From: a bacterium
GTDB lineage: Bacteria > Desulfobacterota > DSWW01
Reading direction: 5' to 3'
NCBI GenBank assembly: GCA_028277985.1
Contig: JANQFG010000007.1
Coordinates: forward strand, 80,252 to 144,251
DNA: 64,000 nt
This document shows, one piece after another, positions 44,125 through 53,121 of the stretch. The notes under the pieces were generated by a model. The model was given only the letters and a program-made list of their open reading frames with translations. It was not told the DNA's origin and did not search any database. The translations under genes were made by a program, and so were the position numbers. Each line of letters begins with the position of its first letter. Within the stretch, counting starts at the first letter, position 1.

Positions 44125-45126
44125 TTACGGCATACCCAGCCCGAGGGAAGCCACCTTCGGGTCAAACGCGGAGAGCTGTCCTCCGAACACGAACACGTAC
44201 CGGAGGGTCAGTCCTCCCACCAGGACCAGGATCCCGCTCATCACTTCCAGTGCTCTGCTGTGATGCATGTGCTTCTTGAACAGCATCGGATAGATCTCGT
44301 AGATCTCGACCAGAAGAGGGATCAGCAGGCCCAGGCAGACGACCACTCCCCAGAAGAGGAAGGTGTAAGGTCCGCCCAGAATCAGATGCAGCGAATTCTG
44401 GATGCTCGCTGTGGCCAGATATGCATGCAGTAGAAAGGGGACGATGATAAGGATTTCCAGACAGATCAGCAGAATGTCGAGGGTGTACAGGAGCTTCGCA
44501 TCCTGATCCCCGGTCAGGGCGTGTTCCCTGGTGAAGGCCGTCAACACGATCACTGCAGCCACTCCGGTGGAGATTCCGGAGAAGAGAAAGAGCTGGGCCA
44601 GCATCGGCGTGTTCCAGAAGGGCCGGGCCGGGATCGCGCCGAGAAGGATACCCGTATAGAGTGCCACACCGGCGGAGAGGGGAAGGCCGAGGGCCGCAAA
44701 GATGCTGCGGAGCCTTGCCTGGGTTCCCACTGCCCAGGACCAGTCGAAGAGCCCCTTCCATCTCTTCAGCCATTTCCTCGAAAAGAGGCGTTCCTTGGTC
44801 TCTCTGGGCAGCCACAGGAAGGCGTTCGCTAGGCTTACCCCGGTGAAGGCCATGAGAATCCATGAGCCGATCGACATGGGGGAGGTGAACTCGATGGTCA
44901 GAAAGAGCCGGTAGAAATTCCAGGGACGAAAGAGGTCGAAGATCAACAGGCCGGACCCGATGATGATCGGGAAGGGGGCCAGATAGGCGCCCCATCGCGC
45001 GATGCTGCGGTAGGTGGTTGCGTCCCCCAGGTACGTGGCCAGGCCGGAAACGAAATACGCGCCTGCACCGAGCCCACCGAAGAACAGATAGATAACGATC
45101 AGCCAGCCCCAATCAAACAGTTCCAT
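44125..45126 (-). CDS. NrfD-type membrane subunit
   Basis: A 333-residue membrane protein with eight predicted helices (e.g. VIYLFFGGLGAGAYFVSG, LLICLEILIIVPFLLHAYL). NrfD/PsrC subunits link the quinone pool to a periplasmic Fe-S subunit and molybdenum enzyme. GGAGG lies 8 nt before the ATG. It follows the 4Fe-4S gene by 25 bases. Confidence 0.9.
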   Translation of the reverse strand: MELFDWGWLIVIYLFFGGLGAGAYFVSGLATYLGDATTYRSIARWGAYLAPFPIIIGSGLLIFDLFRPWNFYRLFLTIEFTSPMSIGSWILMAFTGVSLANAFLWLPRETKERLFSRKWLKRWKGLFDWSWAVGTQARLRSIFAALGLPLSAGVALYTGILLGAIPARPFWNTPMLAQLFLFSGISTGVAAVIVLTAFTREHALTGDQDAKLLYTLDILLICLEILIIVPFLLHAYLATASIQNSLHLILGGPYTFLFWGVVVCLGLLIPLLVEIYEIYPMLFKKHMHHSRALEVMSGILVLVGGLTLRYVFVFGGQLSAFDPKVASLGLGMP

Positions 45127-45151
45127 GGTTCACGCCTCCGGGAGGTTGATG

Positions 45152-45718
45152 CTAATAGACGTAGTAGAAGGCGGGCCGCGTCCCGGCTTCCTTCTTCTTC
45201 ACGAATCGATCCTTTTCGGCCAGAAGTCGTGACACCTCCGAGTTCGGATCGAGAATGTCCCCAAAGTGTCTCGCGTTGCCCATGCAGGTCTCCACGCAGG
45301 CCGGAATGCGCCCCTCCGGCAGGCGCTGTTTGCAGAAGGTGCATTTCTCGATGACCCGATCGTGATGGTTCACGCTTCGGGCGTCGTAGGGGCAGGCCAG
45401 GATGCAGTACTTGCACCCGATGCATTTCCGATTGTCCACCAGAACGATCCCCTCGGGGCTCTGGTAAGTCGCTCCGGTGGGACATACCCGCTGGCAGGGC
45501 GGATCCTCGCAGTGGTTGCAGGCCGCCGGCTCGAAGGTCATGCCGAGGAAGGGATACCGTCCTCGGACCCCGGACTCTTCGATCCAGTTCCTCGAGATGG
45601 GAAGAGGCACCCGGTTTTCGGCCCGACATGCGACGACACACCCCTTGCAGTTGAAACACTTCTTCAACTCCACCACCATGGCGAATCGCTTCTTCGGGTT
45701 TTCGGCTTTCTGTTTCAT
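45152..45718 (-). CDS. Four-cluster 4Fe-4S electron-transfer subunit
   Basis: A 188-residue DmsB/PsrB-like ferredoxin. Cys motifs CFNCKGCVVAC, CNHCEDPPCQRVCP, CIGCKYCILACP and a final CTFCKQR..C..C bind four 4Fe-4S clusters that carry electrons between the NrfD subunit and the molybdopterin subunit. No signal peptide; exported as a complex via its Tat partner. Closely follows the catalytic subunit. Confidence 0.93.
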   Translation of the reverse strand: MKQKAENPKKRFAMVVELKKCFNCKGCVVACRAENRVPLPISRNWIEESGVRGRYPFLGMTFEPAACNHCEDPPCQRVCPTGATYQSPEGIVLVDNRKCIGCKYCILACPYDARSVNHHDRVIEKCTFCKQRLPEGRIPACVETCMGNARHFGDILDPNSEVSRLLAEKDRFVKKKEAGTRPAFYYVY

Positions 45719-45739
45719 CTTGCTTCAATGGCCTCCCAT

Positions 45740-47983
45740 TCAGGTTGCGGGCCGGACCGTGATAAAGGTTTCGTGGTAGCAGACCCCGCCGCTGATCTCA
45801 TCGGCCACGTCCTCGATCAACACCTGATCGCTCACGCCGCGTCCGTTGGCCGCCTCCAGGCCGGACGAGGTATGCCCGAAGCCGTGGTCCATGTAGACAG
45901 AGTCCCGTCGGATCGCCTCCGTTACATATGCCTTCATGGTCCCCTTGCCGACAGGGCTGGTCAGATCGACCATGTCCCCGTCTCGAACGCCGATCCGCGC
46001 GGCCTCCTCGGGGTGAATCCAGAGGCGATTCTCCGGATACAGATGGAGGAGCCACCGGTTGTTCTGCAGGGCGGCATGGGTGAAGTAAGCGTTGCGGCCC
46101 ATGAGCAGGCGGTACTCGCCGTCCGGGGGCTCCGGCAGGGACTCATAAACAGGCAGGGGGTCTTTGCCGTACTTCTCGAACCGGGTCGAATAGAGCTCGA
46201 TCTTCTTCGTGGGTGTTCGGAATTTACCTCGGGCCCGGTGTTTTCCATACCTGGGATAGCCCGGCTTCACCCACACGCCCCGCTCCTTGAGGGCCTGCTT
46301 CGCCTCGGCAGGGAATCGTCTCATCTGGTTCTTGATGTACTTCTTGATGTCGTAGTCAAAGTACTGGCCCAGGCCCAGCCGCTCTGCTAGCTCCTTCATG
46401 ATCCAGAAATTCGGCTTGGTCTCGAAGAGGGGCTCGATCGCCTGTTGCCTGTAGGAGACATACGGCTTGAGGCTCTTCTCCGTGTGCAGGGGATCCTCCC
46501 GCTCGAGGTAGGTCGCCTCCGGCAGGATCACATCCGCCTGCCACGCCATGTCGGTGGGAAGGATGTCGATGACCGCGATGAACTCCATCTGATCGATCAT
46601 CCTCTGGGTCTTGGCCCGGTCCGGCATGCCGTGCAGCGGGTTCTGCTTGTAAATCATCCATCCCTTCACCGGGTAGGGTTTCCCCTCGAGGACGCTGGCG
46701 CGCCCCGCATGGTAGACGCCGTCCCTCGTGTTGTTCAGCGGATAGGATTCGGGCAGCCCGTCGATCCGGTGTGCCTCATGGTCCGGAAAGGGAGGGATGA
46801 GGGTGTATCCGAGACGGGCCGACGCGGGCGGAAGCATGCCACCCATGGTGTCCCAGTTCCCGGCGAGGGCGTTGATGATGGCGATGGCCCTTCGAAACTG
46901 GGTCTGGTTGCGGTCAAAGGAGCTTCTGCGCCCGAAATAGAAGACGCACTTGGGGGCCGCGTTGGCGAACATGCGGGCGATCTCCACGATCTGCACTGCC
47001 GGCACTTCGCACTCTTTGGCGGCCCATTCGGGGGTGTATTGCTGAATGTGCTCCTCGAGCTTGTCGAACCCGTGGGTGTGCTCTTCCACAAAGGACTTGT
47101 CATAGATCCCTTCGGTGATCATCACATGGATCATGCCCAAGGTAAGGGCCAGGTCGGTTCCCGGCTTGATCGGCACCCAGATGTCCGCCTTGCTGGCTGT
47201 TACGGTGTAGCGCGGATCGATGTAGATGAACTTGTTCCGGTGGTGCAGATTCTGGAACAGATCGATCGTGTCCGGCGTCATGATCGCCTCGGCCCGGTTT
47301 GCACCGGCCATGATGATCAGACAGCTGTTTGCAATATCCGGCACGGGGACGGTCCCGTAGGTGTGGAAGAAGGCCACATTGTTCGCCACGAGACACTGGG
47401 TCGGGTGCCGGAAGGTGTTCGGGGAGCCGAAGGCCTCGGAGAGATCCATGAAGAAATGCTCTTGAAATCCTTCGGTGGAGCTGAACATCACCCCTTCCGG
47501 CCCGTACTTCTCCTTGAGCTTCAGGAGGTTCTCGGCGGTGTAGTCGAGGGCCTCTTCCCAGCTCGCCTTTCGCCACTGGCCCGATCCCCTTGGCCCGGAC
47601 CGAATCAATGGGTATTTGAGCCGGTTCGGGTCATAGGTAACCTGAAGCATGGCCTGGCCGCGCGCGCAGAGCCTTCCTTTGGACTTGGGGTGATCCGGCT
47701 GGCCGTCCAGCTTCACCACCTTTCCGTCCTCGACCCGTGCAAGCACGCCGCACTTGTTCGTGCAGACGCCGCACACCGTGGGGACGACCTTCACGTCCTT
47801 GGAAGCTTCTCGGTCGCCAAGGTCCGCGAGCGCCTCTCCGGGAAGGATCTTCCAGCCCTTGGATGCGGCATGCAGGCCTGCACTTCCGGCGGCGAGGGAG
47901 AGGAACCCCCTGCGGCTCACACCCAGTTTGCCGAGTCGGCCCCGGCCTTCGGTCCTCTTCGTGGATTCTTCGTGCCCCTTCAA
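45740..47983 (-). CDS. Tat-exported molybdopterin oxidoreductase catalytic subunit
   Basis: A 747-residue DMSO-reductase family enzyme. A twin-arginine signal (SRRGFLSL, residues 23-30) exports it. 4Fe-4S ligands are Cys71, 74, 78 and 106 (CGVCTNKC..CARG). A Cys at 197 in RHPTQCLVANN is in the position of the molybdenum ligand seen in polysulfide, thiosulfate and arsenate type enzymes. The layout with Fe-S, NrfD and TorD genes fits polysulfide/thiosulfate/tetrathionate or arsenate respiration; substrate is not determinable here. Confidence 0.9.
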   Translation of the reverse strand: MKGHEESTKRTEGRGRLGKLGVSRRGFLSLAAGSAGLHAASKGWKILPGEALADLGDREASKDVKVVPTVCGVCTNKCGVLARVEDGKVVKLDGQPDHPKSKGRLCARGQAMLQVTYDPNRLKYPLIRSGPRGSGQWRKASWEEALDYTAENLLKLKEKYGPEGVMFSSTEGFQEHFFMDLSEAFGSPNTFRHPTQCLVANNVAFFHTYGTVPVPDIANSCLIIMAGANRAEAIMTPDTIDLFQNLHHRNKFIYIDPRYTVTASKADIWVPIKPGTDLALTLGMIHVMITEGIYDKSFVEEHTHGFDKLEEHIQQYTPEWAAKECEVPAVQIVEIARMFANAAPKCVFYFGRRSSFDRNQTQFRRAIAIINALAGNWDTMGGMLPPASARLGYTLIPPFPDHEAHRIDGLPESYPLNNTRDGVYHAGRASVLEGKPYPVKGWMIYKQNPLHGMPDRAKTQRMIDQMEFIAVIDILPTDMAWQADVILPEATYLEREDPLHTEKSLKPYVSYRQQAIEPLFETKPNFWIMKELAERLGLGQYFDYDIKKYIKNQMRRFPAEAKQALKERGVWVKPGYPRYGKHRARGKFRTPTKKIELYSTRFEKYGKDPLPVYESLPEPPDGEYRLLMGRNAYFTHAALQNNRWLLHLYPENRLWIHPEEAARIGVRDGDMVDLTSPVGKGTMKAYVTEAIRRDSVYMDHGFGHTSSGLEAANGRGVSDQVLIEDVADEISGGVCYHETFITVRPAT

Positions 47984-48034
47984 AGCATTTCTCCGTTCTC
48001 TGTCAGGAGGGTTTGCTGTCCGAAGCCGAGCCGT

Positions 48035-48418
48035 CTAGCCGCAGGTCTCGGGCTGTTCGCTGTCCGAAGCGTGGTTGATCAGGTAAGTCTTGATATGCAC
48101 AAGCTCCTCCTTTGTGAACACATCGTGCCATACATCCTTCTTCCTCTTGTGCTTGTATCTGTCGAAGAAGCTCTTCCACTGGGCTTGCGTGAAGGTCATG
48201 GGTGTCACGTCGCCCCCTTCTTCCTCAGGCCAGTGACACTCCTTACATTTGGACCGGAAGAGGAACTTCCCCTGCTTGTCGCTTCCCTTCTTCTCCTCGG
48301 CCAGGACGGCTGTGGAAAGGGTGGAAGTGGCCAGGAAGATAGCAGCCAGGGTCGCGCAGAACAGAATCAATGAGGCCTTTCCCGTTTTCGTAGCTCCCTT
48401 CTCGTTTCGCACGGTCAT
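48035..48418 (-). CDS. Periplasmic monoheme c-type cytochrome
   Basis: A 127-residue protein with a signal peptide (ASLILFCATLAAIFLAT) and one CKECH heme c site at ~57-61; a Met ligand may be in VTPMTFTQ. It lies between the porin and the molybdopterin gene in the operon, so it probably passes electrons in the periplasm. AGGAGG precedes the ATG. Confidence 0.85.
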   Translation of the reverse strand: MTVRNEKGATKTGKASLILFCATLAAIFLATSTLSTAVLAEEKKGSDKQGKFLFRSKCKECHWPEEEGGDVTPMTFTQAQWKSFFDRYKHKRKKDVWHDVFTKEELVHIKTYLINHASDSEQPETCG

Positions 48419-48458
48419 CTCTTGTTTCCTCCTGTTTCAAAGGGTTTCGATGATCTCT

Positions 48459-50141
48459 CTAGAACCTGAACTCGATCTGCAGGTACATGTTGTGGATTTC
48501 TTTGGGCGTCGGATAGAAGTAGACGCCGCCGTCCTCGACGGGCGTGGGCGTTCCAAGATGCCAGCCGCTCAGACTGTAGTTGTAGCGGTAGTACTGGTAT
48601 CCGAACCGGGCCACCACATTCTTGTGAACGTTCAGGAGGTAGTAGGGCTCGATCACGTGGCCCCGGGTCGCGATCTTGTTGTTGATGTCATCCGCGGCTT
48701 GGGTGAAGCTGAACCAGTACTTGGATCCATAGTTGTACTCAAGCCCGAGCTTGCCCCTGATCGCCTGGATGGGAATACTTGCGCCGACCCAGAAGGAGTA
48801 GCCGGTACGGTCCCTGGACGGATCCTCATTGGGGTCGCTTCCCAGCTGCGAGGCAAACTTCGGGTCGTTGTTCCCGAGGGACCCGAACCCGTACTTGGAG
48901 ACCTTTCCGTTCGGGTGGAACATGTTCATTCCGAAGGAGAAGAACCAGTCGATCCCGAGGTTCCGGGACATGACGACGAACCCAAGAAGATCGATGTCGC
49001 CCAGATTCTGGGTAGCCGTGACCCTCTGCTGGTTCGAATCCCACGGGTCTGGGAAGTTCACGGTGATGCCGCCGGAGATGTCGGTAATGTTCATTCCGCG
49101 GAAGTAGGCTAGGCTCAGGAGGGTCTTGTCCGACAGGAAGGGTAACTGGGTGTCGGCGCACCCGCCAAGGACCGTCATGTCCTTCATACCTTCGACCGAG
49201 ACGAAACGGAACATACCTGTATTGACGGTAGACTTCTGGACACGGCCGCCCCCGCCGAAACCGGCCTCGTATCCAAGACCGTAGCAGATGCGGACGGTCG
49301 TGGGAGGCAGGGACTCGAAGGTCTTGTTCATTTTCCAGCCGAGCATGATGCCGTCCACTTCGGCATCGATCAGCTGGGCCGGCGGTGTTCCCTGGCGAAC
49401 CCTGTCTTCTCTCTGGTGCCGGGGTGGTCCCTCGGTGGATGCCTGGCGTCCAATGGTCAGCACGAGGGGTGTCTTGTTGATGAACCAGGTCACGTAGGCA
49501 CGCTCCAGCCGCACGACCGTATCGGACGGGATGTTGGACGCGTTGAAGCTGTAAAAGACCGTGTTCGGGGAACCGTTGAAGACCGGGTCCACGATTCCGG
49601 TCCCGAAATCGCTCAAGACCTTGAGCCTCCCCTGGAATTGGATTCTCGGTGTCACCTCGGCCTTCATCTTCAGGCGGAAGCGAAGCTGGAAGCTCTGATC
49701 GTTCGCCAGGGTGAAAGGATCCCTTGACTGCAGGGGGAGCTGGTTCGCGAACAGGAAGCCGATGATACCCCGGAGCGTTTGGTCGGCGAGCTCCGGGGTC
49801 CCGATCCTCACGAAGTCGGTGAAGGTGGGAAAATTCGATTGGGCGGGCAGTTTCCAGTACTCGTAGGCGTACCGGACCCGGAAGTCTCCATAGAAATGCA
49901 CCCTGTCCCATGCGCTCTTCTTCTCTTCGTCCACGAGCCTTTCTTCGAGCTCGTCGATGTAGTCCCAGAGCTCATCGAGCTCCTCCCGAAGGTTGTCGAG
50001 AGTCTCCTTCGGATCCTCCTCTGCAAATGCCACTGGGACCGCGTCTTCGAACGGGCCTGCCCCAAGGACGGGGAGTACCAGGATCCCCAGGAGCGAAGCG
50101 ATCATAATCGAACCGAGTGGATGCCTTCTGTGAGTTTTCAC
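48459..50141 (-). CDS. Outer-membrane porin-like beta-barrel (DUF3373-type)
   Basis: A 560-residue protein. Signal peptide, then a coiled-coil (ETLDNLREELDELWDYIDELEERL) and a long beta-rich barrel opening with RVHFYGDFRVRYAYEYW and ending in an outer-membrane-type F (MYLQIEFRF). Similar proteins sit with cytochrome and respiratory gene sets. I selected GTG at 50139-50141 (GGGGAGG 8 nt upstream); an in-frame ATG nine codons earlier is the alternative. First gene of the sigma-54 operon; it may admit the substrate. Confidence 0.82.
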   Translation of the reverse strand: MKTHRRHPLGSIMIASLLGILVLPVLGAGPFEDAVPVAFAEEDPKETLDNLREELDELWDYIDELEERLVDEEKKSAWDRVHFYGDFRVRYAYEYWKLPAQSNFPTFTDFVRIGTPELADQTLRGIIGFLFANQLPLQSRDPFTLANDQSFQLRFRLKMKAEVTPRIQFQGRLKVLSDFGTGIVDPVFNGSPNTVFYSFNASNIPSDTVVRLERAYVTWFINKTPLVLTIGRQASTEGPPRHQREDRVRQGTPPAQLIDAEVDGIMLGWKMNKTFESLPPTTVRICYGLGYEAGFGGGGRVQKSTVNTGMFRFVSVEGMKDMTVLGGCADTQLPFLSDKTLLSLAYFRGMNITDISGGITVNFPDPWDSNQQRVTATQNLGDIDLLGFVVMSRNLGIDWFFSFGMNMFHPNGKVSKYGFGSLGNNDPKFASQLGSDPNEDPSRDRTGYSFWVGASIPIQAIRGKLGLEYNYGSKYWFSFTQAADDINNKIATRGHVIEPYYLLNVHKNVVARFGYQYYRYNYSLSGWHLGTPTPVEDGGVYFYPTPKEIHNMYLQIEFRF

Positions 50142-50236
50142 TGCCGTTACCTCCCCTTTCTTTCTCATTGAGCGCGTCTGAGGTTTTGTCTTCCTCTCGT
50201 ATCCGGAGGGATGCTGCAAGGATTACATGCCCATGA

Positions 50237-50251
50237 GCAAGGGACGTGCCA
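50237..50251 (-). promoter_or_regulatory. Sigma-54 (-24/-12) promoter of the porin-molybdoenzyme operon
   Basis: On the minus strand the 15 bases TGGCACGTCCCTTGC match the sigma-54 consensus TGGCACG-N4-TTGC completely. It predicts a start near 50226, ~85 bases before the porin gene. The adjacent gene encodes a sigma-54 activator. Confidence 0.85.
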
Positions 50252-50371
50252 GGGGGCTGGAATCCGATGGGGATCGCTCACCACATCGGTTAACTATTTG
50301 TTTCTATTTGTATTTCGTTCCGTAACGAGCAGGATGCGGGCGACGGGGAGATGAAACGAGCAGGAGAGGTC

Positions 50372-50501
50372 GTGGAACACCTCGTGAAACGGGTCTATGC
50401 TGAGATCAGTCGTAATCCTTCAATTCCTATAAGTTTTCTCGGGATCAGGGTCGATTTGACCCAAGACAGAAGTGTTTCAGTGTTTCGTGAAACAGTGGAA
50501 C
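50372..50501. promoter_or_regulatory. Candidate activator-binding sites (upstream activating sequences)
   Basis: Two sites share the words TCGTGAAAC and GTGGAAC: 50372-50390 (order GTGGAAC-acc-TCGTGAAAC) and 50472-50501 (GTGTTTC repeated, then TCGTGAAAC-ag-TGGAAC). The core of the second is the hyphenated palindrome TGTTTC-GT-GAAACA. They lie ~150 and ~260 bases upstream of the predicted start, a usual distance for enhancer binding. Confidence 0.6.
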
Positions 50502-50544
50502 GCCTGAACGGTGGGTGGGGCCTTCAGGCGGGGGCGTGCCTTGG

Positions 50545-52392
50545 TCAACAGGTGGCAGGCGAAGCTCTCTCGATTTCTCTGAGCCTTCGCCACAGGGTCG
50601 TCCTGCTCATGCCCAGCATCTTGGCGGCCAGGGTCTTGTTGCCCTTGCACTGGGTCAGGGTCTCTCGAATCTTTTCGACCTGGTCCCAGTCCAGAGGCTC
50701 GTCCTGTGAAGAGAGAATGGGGTCCATCGAGGCAGTGGTTTGAGGCGCAGGTTCCCTCACCTCCCTTGGCAGGACAGAGGCGTGGATCATCTCGGAGGTG
50801 GAACAGACGACGGCACGTTCGACCGCGTTCTCCAGCTCTCGGATGTTTCCCGGCCAGTCGTAGTCCATGATGGCGGACATCGCCTGAGGTGCAAAGACCG
50901 GTTTGTCTCCGGTTCTGGTGGGGTACTTCTTGATGACCTTTTCCAGGCAATGATCGATCAGCCGGGGAATGTCCTCCTTGCGTTCCCGCAATGGGGGGAT
51001 ATGCACCGGCACCACGCAGAGTCGATAGTAGAGATCTTCACGGAACCGCCCTGCCTCGGCCTCGGTCTTCAAATCTTTGTTCGTGGCTGCCAGGATCCTC
51101 ACGTTCACCTTCTCCGCCGATGTCCCGCCCAGGGGTTCGAACTCCAGGTCCTGAACCACTCGGAGGAGCTTGGCCTGGAAGGCCGCCGAGGTTTCGGCTA
51201 TCTCGTCCAGAAACACGGTTCCGCCATCCGCCAGTTTGAACTTTCCGGGTTTGCGCTGGGTAGCACCCGTGAAGGCCCCTTTCTCGTAGCCGAAAAGCTC
51301 GCTCTCCAGAAGCGGGTCCGGCAGGGCCGCGCAATTGATCTTCATGAAGGGCTTTTCTTTGCGCGGACTGTGATAGTGAAGAGCCCGGGCAACCAGCTCC
51401 TTTCCGGTGCCGCTTTCTCCCTGGATCAGGACATTCGTGTTCGTGTCCGATAAACGCTCCACCAGATCGAAGATTTCCTGCATCCGGGGACCGGTGCCGA
51501 TGATGTTCGCAAAGCTGTAGCGGTCCTCCAGCTCCTTCTTCAGGCCCTCCAGCTCGCGAAGATCGCGAACCATGCCCATGAGACCGATCACTTCCCCATC
51601 AGGGCTCTTCAGAGGGATCGTATTGAGCAGGACCGGGACCAAGGCCCCCTGGGTGGTGCGGATCTCGCATCGATGGTCCCGAATGGGCGATGCATTCTGC
51701 AGCCCTTCCGGAAAAGGGTCGGACGAAGGGTTTTCGGAAGATGACAGGGATAGAATCTCTGTGTAGCTCTTGCCCAGAAGATCCTCTTCGGTACAGTCGG
51801 CCAAATCTTCGAGCCGCGGGCTCAAGCTTCTGAGACGGCCGTCGCTTCCGAGCGTGAAGACACCGTCCTCGATGCTGTTGATCAGGGTTTGAATCCGCTC
51901 CTTTTCCTTTGAGTAGAGTGACAACAACTCGGACTGCTGGTCGATGATCTCACGGACCTGGCCCATTTCGCGGAAGTGCTCTATGTAGCCGACCGGCTTG
52001 TCCAGGTGGTCGAAGATCACCGCCGTGTGCATGCAGCAGGCGATGACCTCGCCTGTGTGGGTCAGGACATCGATGTTGAAGTTCTCCATGAAACGCGTAT
52101 TCGGCTGCTTCAGGCAATGGTCGCACTTGTCTCCACACACGTCGCTTCGGATCACTTCACAGCAGGGCTTTCCGACGGCTTCCTCTTCGGGCATTCGCAG
52201 CAGATCCTGGGCACACTGGTTCATCAAGCGGACGTTCTTGTCTCTGTCGATCACGACGATTCCGTCCTGGATGATATTGATGAGGGGGTCGGCGCGCAGT
52301 TGCTCGAGGAAGACGTCCAAAGAATCCACGGTCCCGAGGACCTTTTCGCAAACGAGGTCTTGCTGGCTCACTGGTTGATGCTCCTTGGACAC
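50545..52392 (-). CDS. Sigma-54-dependent PAS-AAA+-Fis transcriptional activator
   Basis: A 615-residue regulator. Two PAS domains (~35-145 and ~170-275), an AAA+ domain with Walker A GESGTGKE (~323) and the sigma-54 contact loop GAFTGA (~385), and a Fis-type helix-turn-helix at the C-terminus (NKTLAAKMLGMSRTTLWRRL). The first PAS carries clustered Cys (77, 78, 86, 90, 93), which could sense redox or bind metal/heme. GTG start with a weak ribosome site. Upstream of and pointing at the sigma-54 promoter of the molybdoenzyme operon, so it is the likely activator. Confidence 0.93.
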   Translation of the reverse strand: MSKEHQPVSQQDLVCEKVLGTVDSLDVFLEQLRADPLINIIQDGIVVIDRDKNVRLMNQCAQDLLRMPEEEAVGKPCCEVIRSDVCGDKCDHCLKQPNTRFMENFNIDVLTHTGEVIACCMHTAVIFDHLDKPVGYIEHFREMGQVREIIDQQSELLSLYSKEKERIQTLINSIEDGVFTLGSDGRLRSLSPRLEDLADCTEEDLLGKSYTEILSLSSSENPSSDPFPEGLQNASPIRDHRCEIRTTQGALVPVLLNTIPLKSPDGEVIGLMGMVRDLRELEGLKKELEDRYSFANIIGTGPRMQEIFDLVERLSDTNTNVLIQGESGTGKELVARALHYHSPRKEKPFMKINCAALPDPLLESELFGYEKGAFTGATQRKPGKFKLADGGTVFLDEIAETSAAFQAKLLRVVQDLEFEPLGGTSAEKVNVRILAATNKDLKTEAEAGRFREDLYYRLCVVPVHIPPLRERKEDIPRLIDHCLEKVIKKYPTRTGDKPVFAPQAMSAIMDYDWPGNIRELENAVERAVVCSTSEMIHASVLPREVREPAPQTTASMDPILSSQDEPLDWDQVEKIRETLTQCKGNKTLAAKMLGMSRTTLWRRLREIERASPATC

Positions 52393-52430
52393 GCTTGGGA
52401 GAAGAAGGGAGTCCGAATGCTGAAAACAGA

Positions 52431-52456
52431 ACTATAGTAGTTCAGTATACTATAGT
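52431..52456. promoter_or_regulatory. Paired palindromic octamers upstream of the sigma-54 activator gene
   Basis: Two copies of the self-complementary octamer ACTATAGT (52431-52438 and 52449-52456), 18 bp apart, immediately before the activator. They contain TATAGT -10-like boxes on both strands, so they could be a promoter, operator or both. Confidence 0.45.
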
Positions 52457-52671
52457 TTCTCCAAAATCCTTTCAGGTATCTTAGAGATCAATTCAAAGCG
52501 ATAGGTTTCCATCAGACCGCCCCGGAATAAAAATATAAGAAAATCAGCGTCTTGCTCGAGCTGAGGCCCGAGGAAAGTCCGACCCTCGCGGCCGAGACGT
52601 TTTTCGGCCCGAACGCATCTAAGCCGCCAGACGGTGAATGAATCCCGGAACCAGGAGAAGGAAACGAAAGA

Positions 52672-53121
52672 ATGGAAAGAAACCATTTAAAAACAATCAT
52701 GTATGTTGCCATGGCTTTCTTCTTGGTGATTTCTGCCTCTACGTTGTTCTCAGGCTGTTCGGGCCAGAAGGCGACCGAGACCCCTGAAAAAGCCGCCACA
52801 GCAATATCCAAGGAGACCTTGAAGCTGAAGCTGGGGGATGAGGGGTTGATCGTGGTGGACGTGAGGGTGGGGAAGGACTGGGAGGATTGCGACTCCAAGA
52901 TCCAGGGCGCCCGGCGAGAGGATCCCGCGAAGGTGAGCACCTGGGCTAAGAACTACCCGAAGGACAAGACCCTTGTATTTTACTGCTCCTGCGACAGCGA
53001 AGGCACGAGCGGCCATGTGGCAAAGCAGTTGATGGCATCCGGCTTCGCAGAGGTCTACGCGCTCAAGGGTGGTTGGAAAGCGTGGATCGAGGCCGACTAT
53101 CCCACGGAAAAGAAGTCCTGA
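52672..53121 (+). CDS. Rhodanese-like lipoprotein
   Basis: A 149-residue protein with a lipoprotein signal (FFLVISASTLFSGC) and one rhodanese domain (LIVVDVRVGKDWEDC, catalytic-site region VFYCSCDSEGTSGHVAKQL, LKGGWKAWIEA). Rhodaneses transfer or bind sulfane sulfur, so its location beside the molybdoenzyme genes hints at a sulfur substrate. AAGGAAACGAAAG lies before the ATG. Convergent with the CDF transporter, which ends 1 base away. Confidence 0.86.
   Translation: MERNHLKTIMYVAMAFFLVISASTLFSGCSGQKATETPEKAATAISKETLKLKLGDEGLIVVDVRVGKDWEDCDSKIQGARREDPAKVSTWAKNYPKDKTLVFYCSCDSEGTSGHVAKQLMASGFAEVYALKGGWKAWIEADYPTEKKS

Noticed and set aside
46445..48373. 642-codon plus-strand open frame opposite the molybdopterin subunit and cytochrome
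   Set aside because: Antisense to genes with full cofactor motifs; composition typical of a shadow frame.
50210..50232. Second sigma-54 promoter near the porin start
   Set aside because: A TGGGCA...TTGC arrangement exists but the GG to GC spacing is 12 rather than 10, which sigma-54 does not tolerate.
50351..50743. 130-codon plus-strand open frame near the enhancer region
   Set aside because: It overlaps the C-terminus of the sigma-54 activator and its start lies in the regulatory gap; no family features.
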